Assembly (NCBI GenBank): GCA_947452415.1
Contig: CANGCT010000010.1
Coordinates: 1 to 41,108 of the forward strand
From: Flavobacteriaceae bacterium
Lineage (GTDB): Bacteria > Bacteroidota > Bacteroidia > Flavobacteriales > Flavobacteriaceae
Direction: 5' to 3'
DNA length: 41,108 nucleotides
This document shows positions 41,036 through 41,108 of the stretch, one piece after another. Below the pieces are notes generated by a model. That model searched no databases and was not told where the DNA came from. It was given only the letters and a program-made list of their open reading frames with translations. Positions within the stretch are counted from its first letter, which is position 1. Each line of letters starts with the position of its first letter. The position numbers and the translations under genes were made by a program.

Positions 41036-41108
41036 GTGGAAATTTAAAAAATAACGATTGATAATCAAGTAGTTAAGTTTTTTAAAATAGGCATAATCAT
41101 GCATTTTC

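Overview
The window looks like a chromosome segment of a Bacteroidota bacterium of the family Flavobacteriaceae, probably Flavobacterium or a close relative. The evidence is low G+C, alternative complex III genes (actA/actB/actC), a type IX secretion plug protein, a FISUMP-type lipoprotein, and repeated use of the Bacteroidota promoter pattern (-33 TTG, -7 TAnnTTTG) close to start codons. No database search was possible; family names come from recognisable motifs and are inference where stated.

Layout. 1-4589 (minus) is the start of the alternative complex III operon, actA, actB and the first codons of actC, with a SPOR protein diverging from it. 5219-12081 holds rlmN, a toxin-antitoxin pair wedged in front of an O-methyltransferase, PAP2 phosphatase, TatA, an M1 metallopeptidase and two secreted proteins. 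12139-18665 holds pepE, tRNA-Gly, a GNAT, two convergent L,D-transpeptidases and a DUF5916-like outer membrane protein. 18777-20294 is gpmI. 20295-23970 is an accessory island: a RelE/ParE-type pair, an XRE regulator, a FISUMP pseudogene with two nonsense codons, palindromic repeats, and a 51-aa protein plus GNAT pair that looks like a third toxin-antitoxin system. 23971-31564 holds structured repeats, a CoA-transferase, map, a GxxExxY gene in a repeat cluster, a methyltransferase, the T9SS plug, apaG and pruA. 31802-39474 holds a universal stress protein, rimP-nusA-infB, a transglutaminase protein, and greA with a HIT protein. 39719-41108 holds two secreted proteins and a truncated tRNA.

The main discovery is that the last ten codons of gpmI plus part of the stop (20263-20293) recur, 30 of 31 bases identical, at 23940-23970. 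The mismatch is synonymous in the gpmI frame and the copy ends in a different stop codon. This is the footprint expected of an element that integrated into the 3' end of gpmI, and everything between is accessory in character. No recombinase is visible inside, so it is either a decayed or a non-autonomous element. A second junction lies at the right edge: a tRNA 3' half with anticodon CAT, cut at the anticodon loop and still next to its terminator, which suggests another integrated element beginning at about 41036.

Regulation worth noting: terminator-like hairpins lie between the predicted promoter and the start codon of both the rimP-nusA-infB operon and greA, so two transcription-elongation loci each carry a candidate attenuator. 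Several structured intergenic repeats (22533-22965, 24004-24087, 29651-29793) probably belong to dispersed flavobacterial repeat families.
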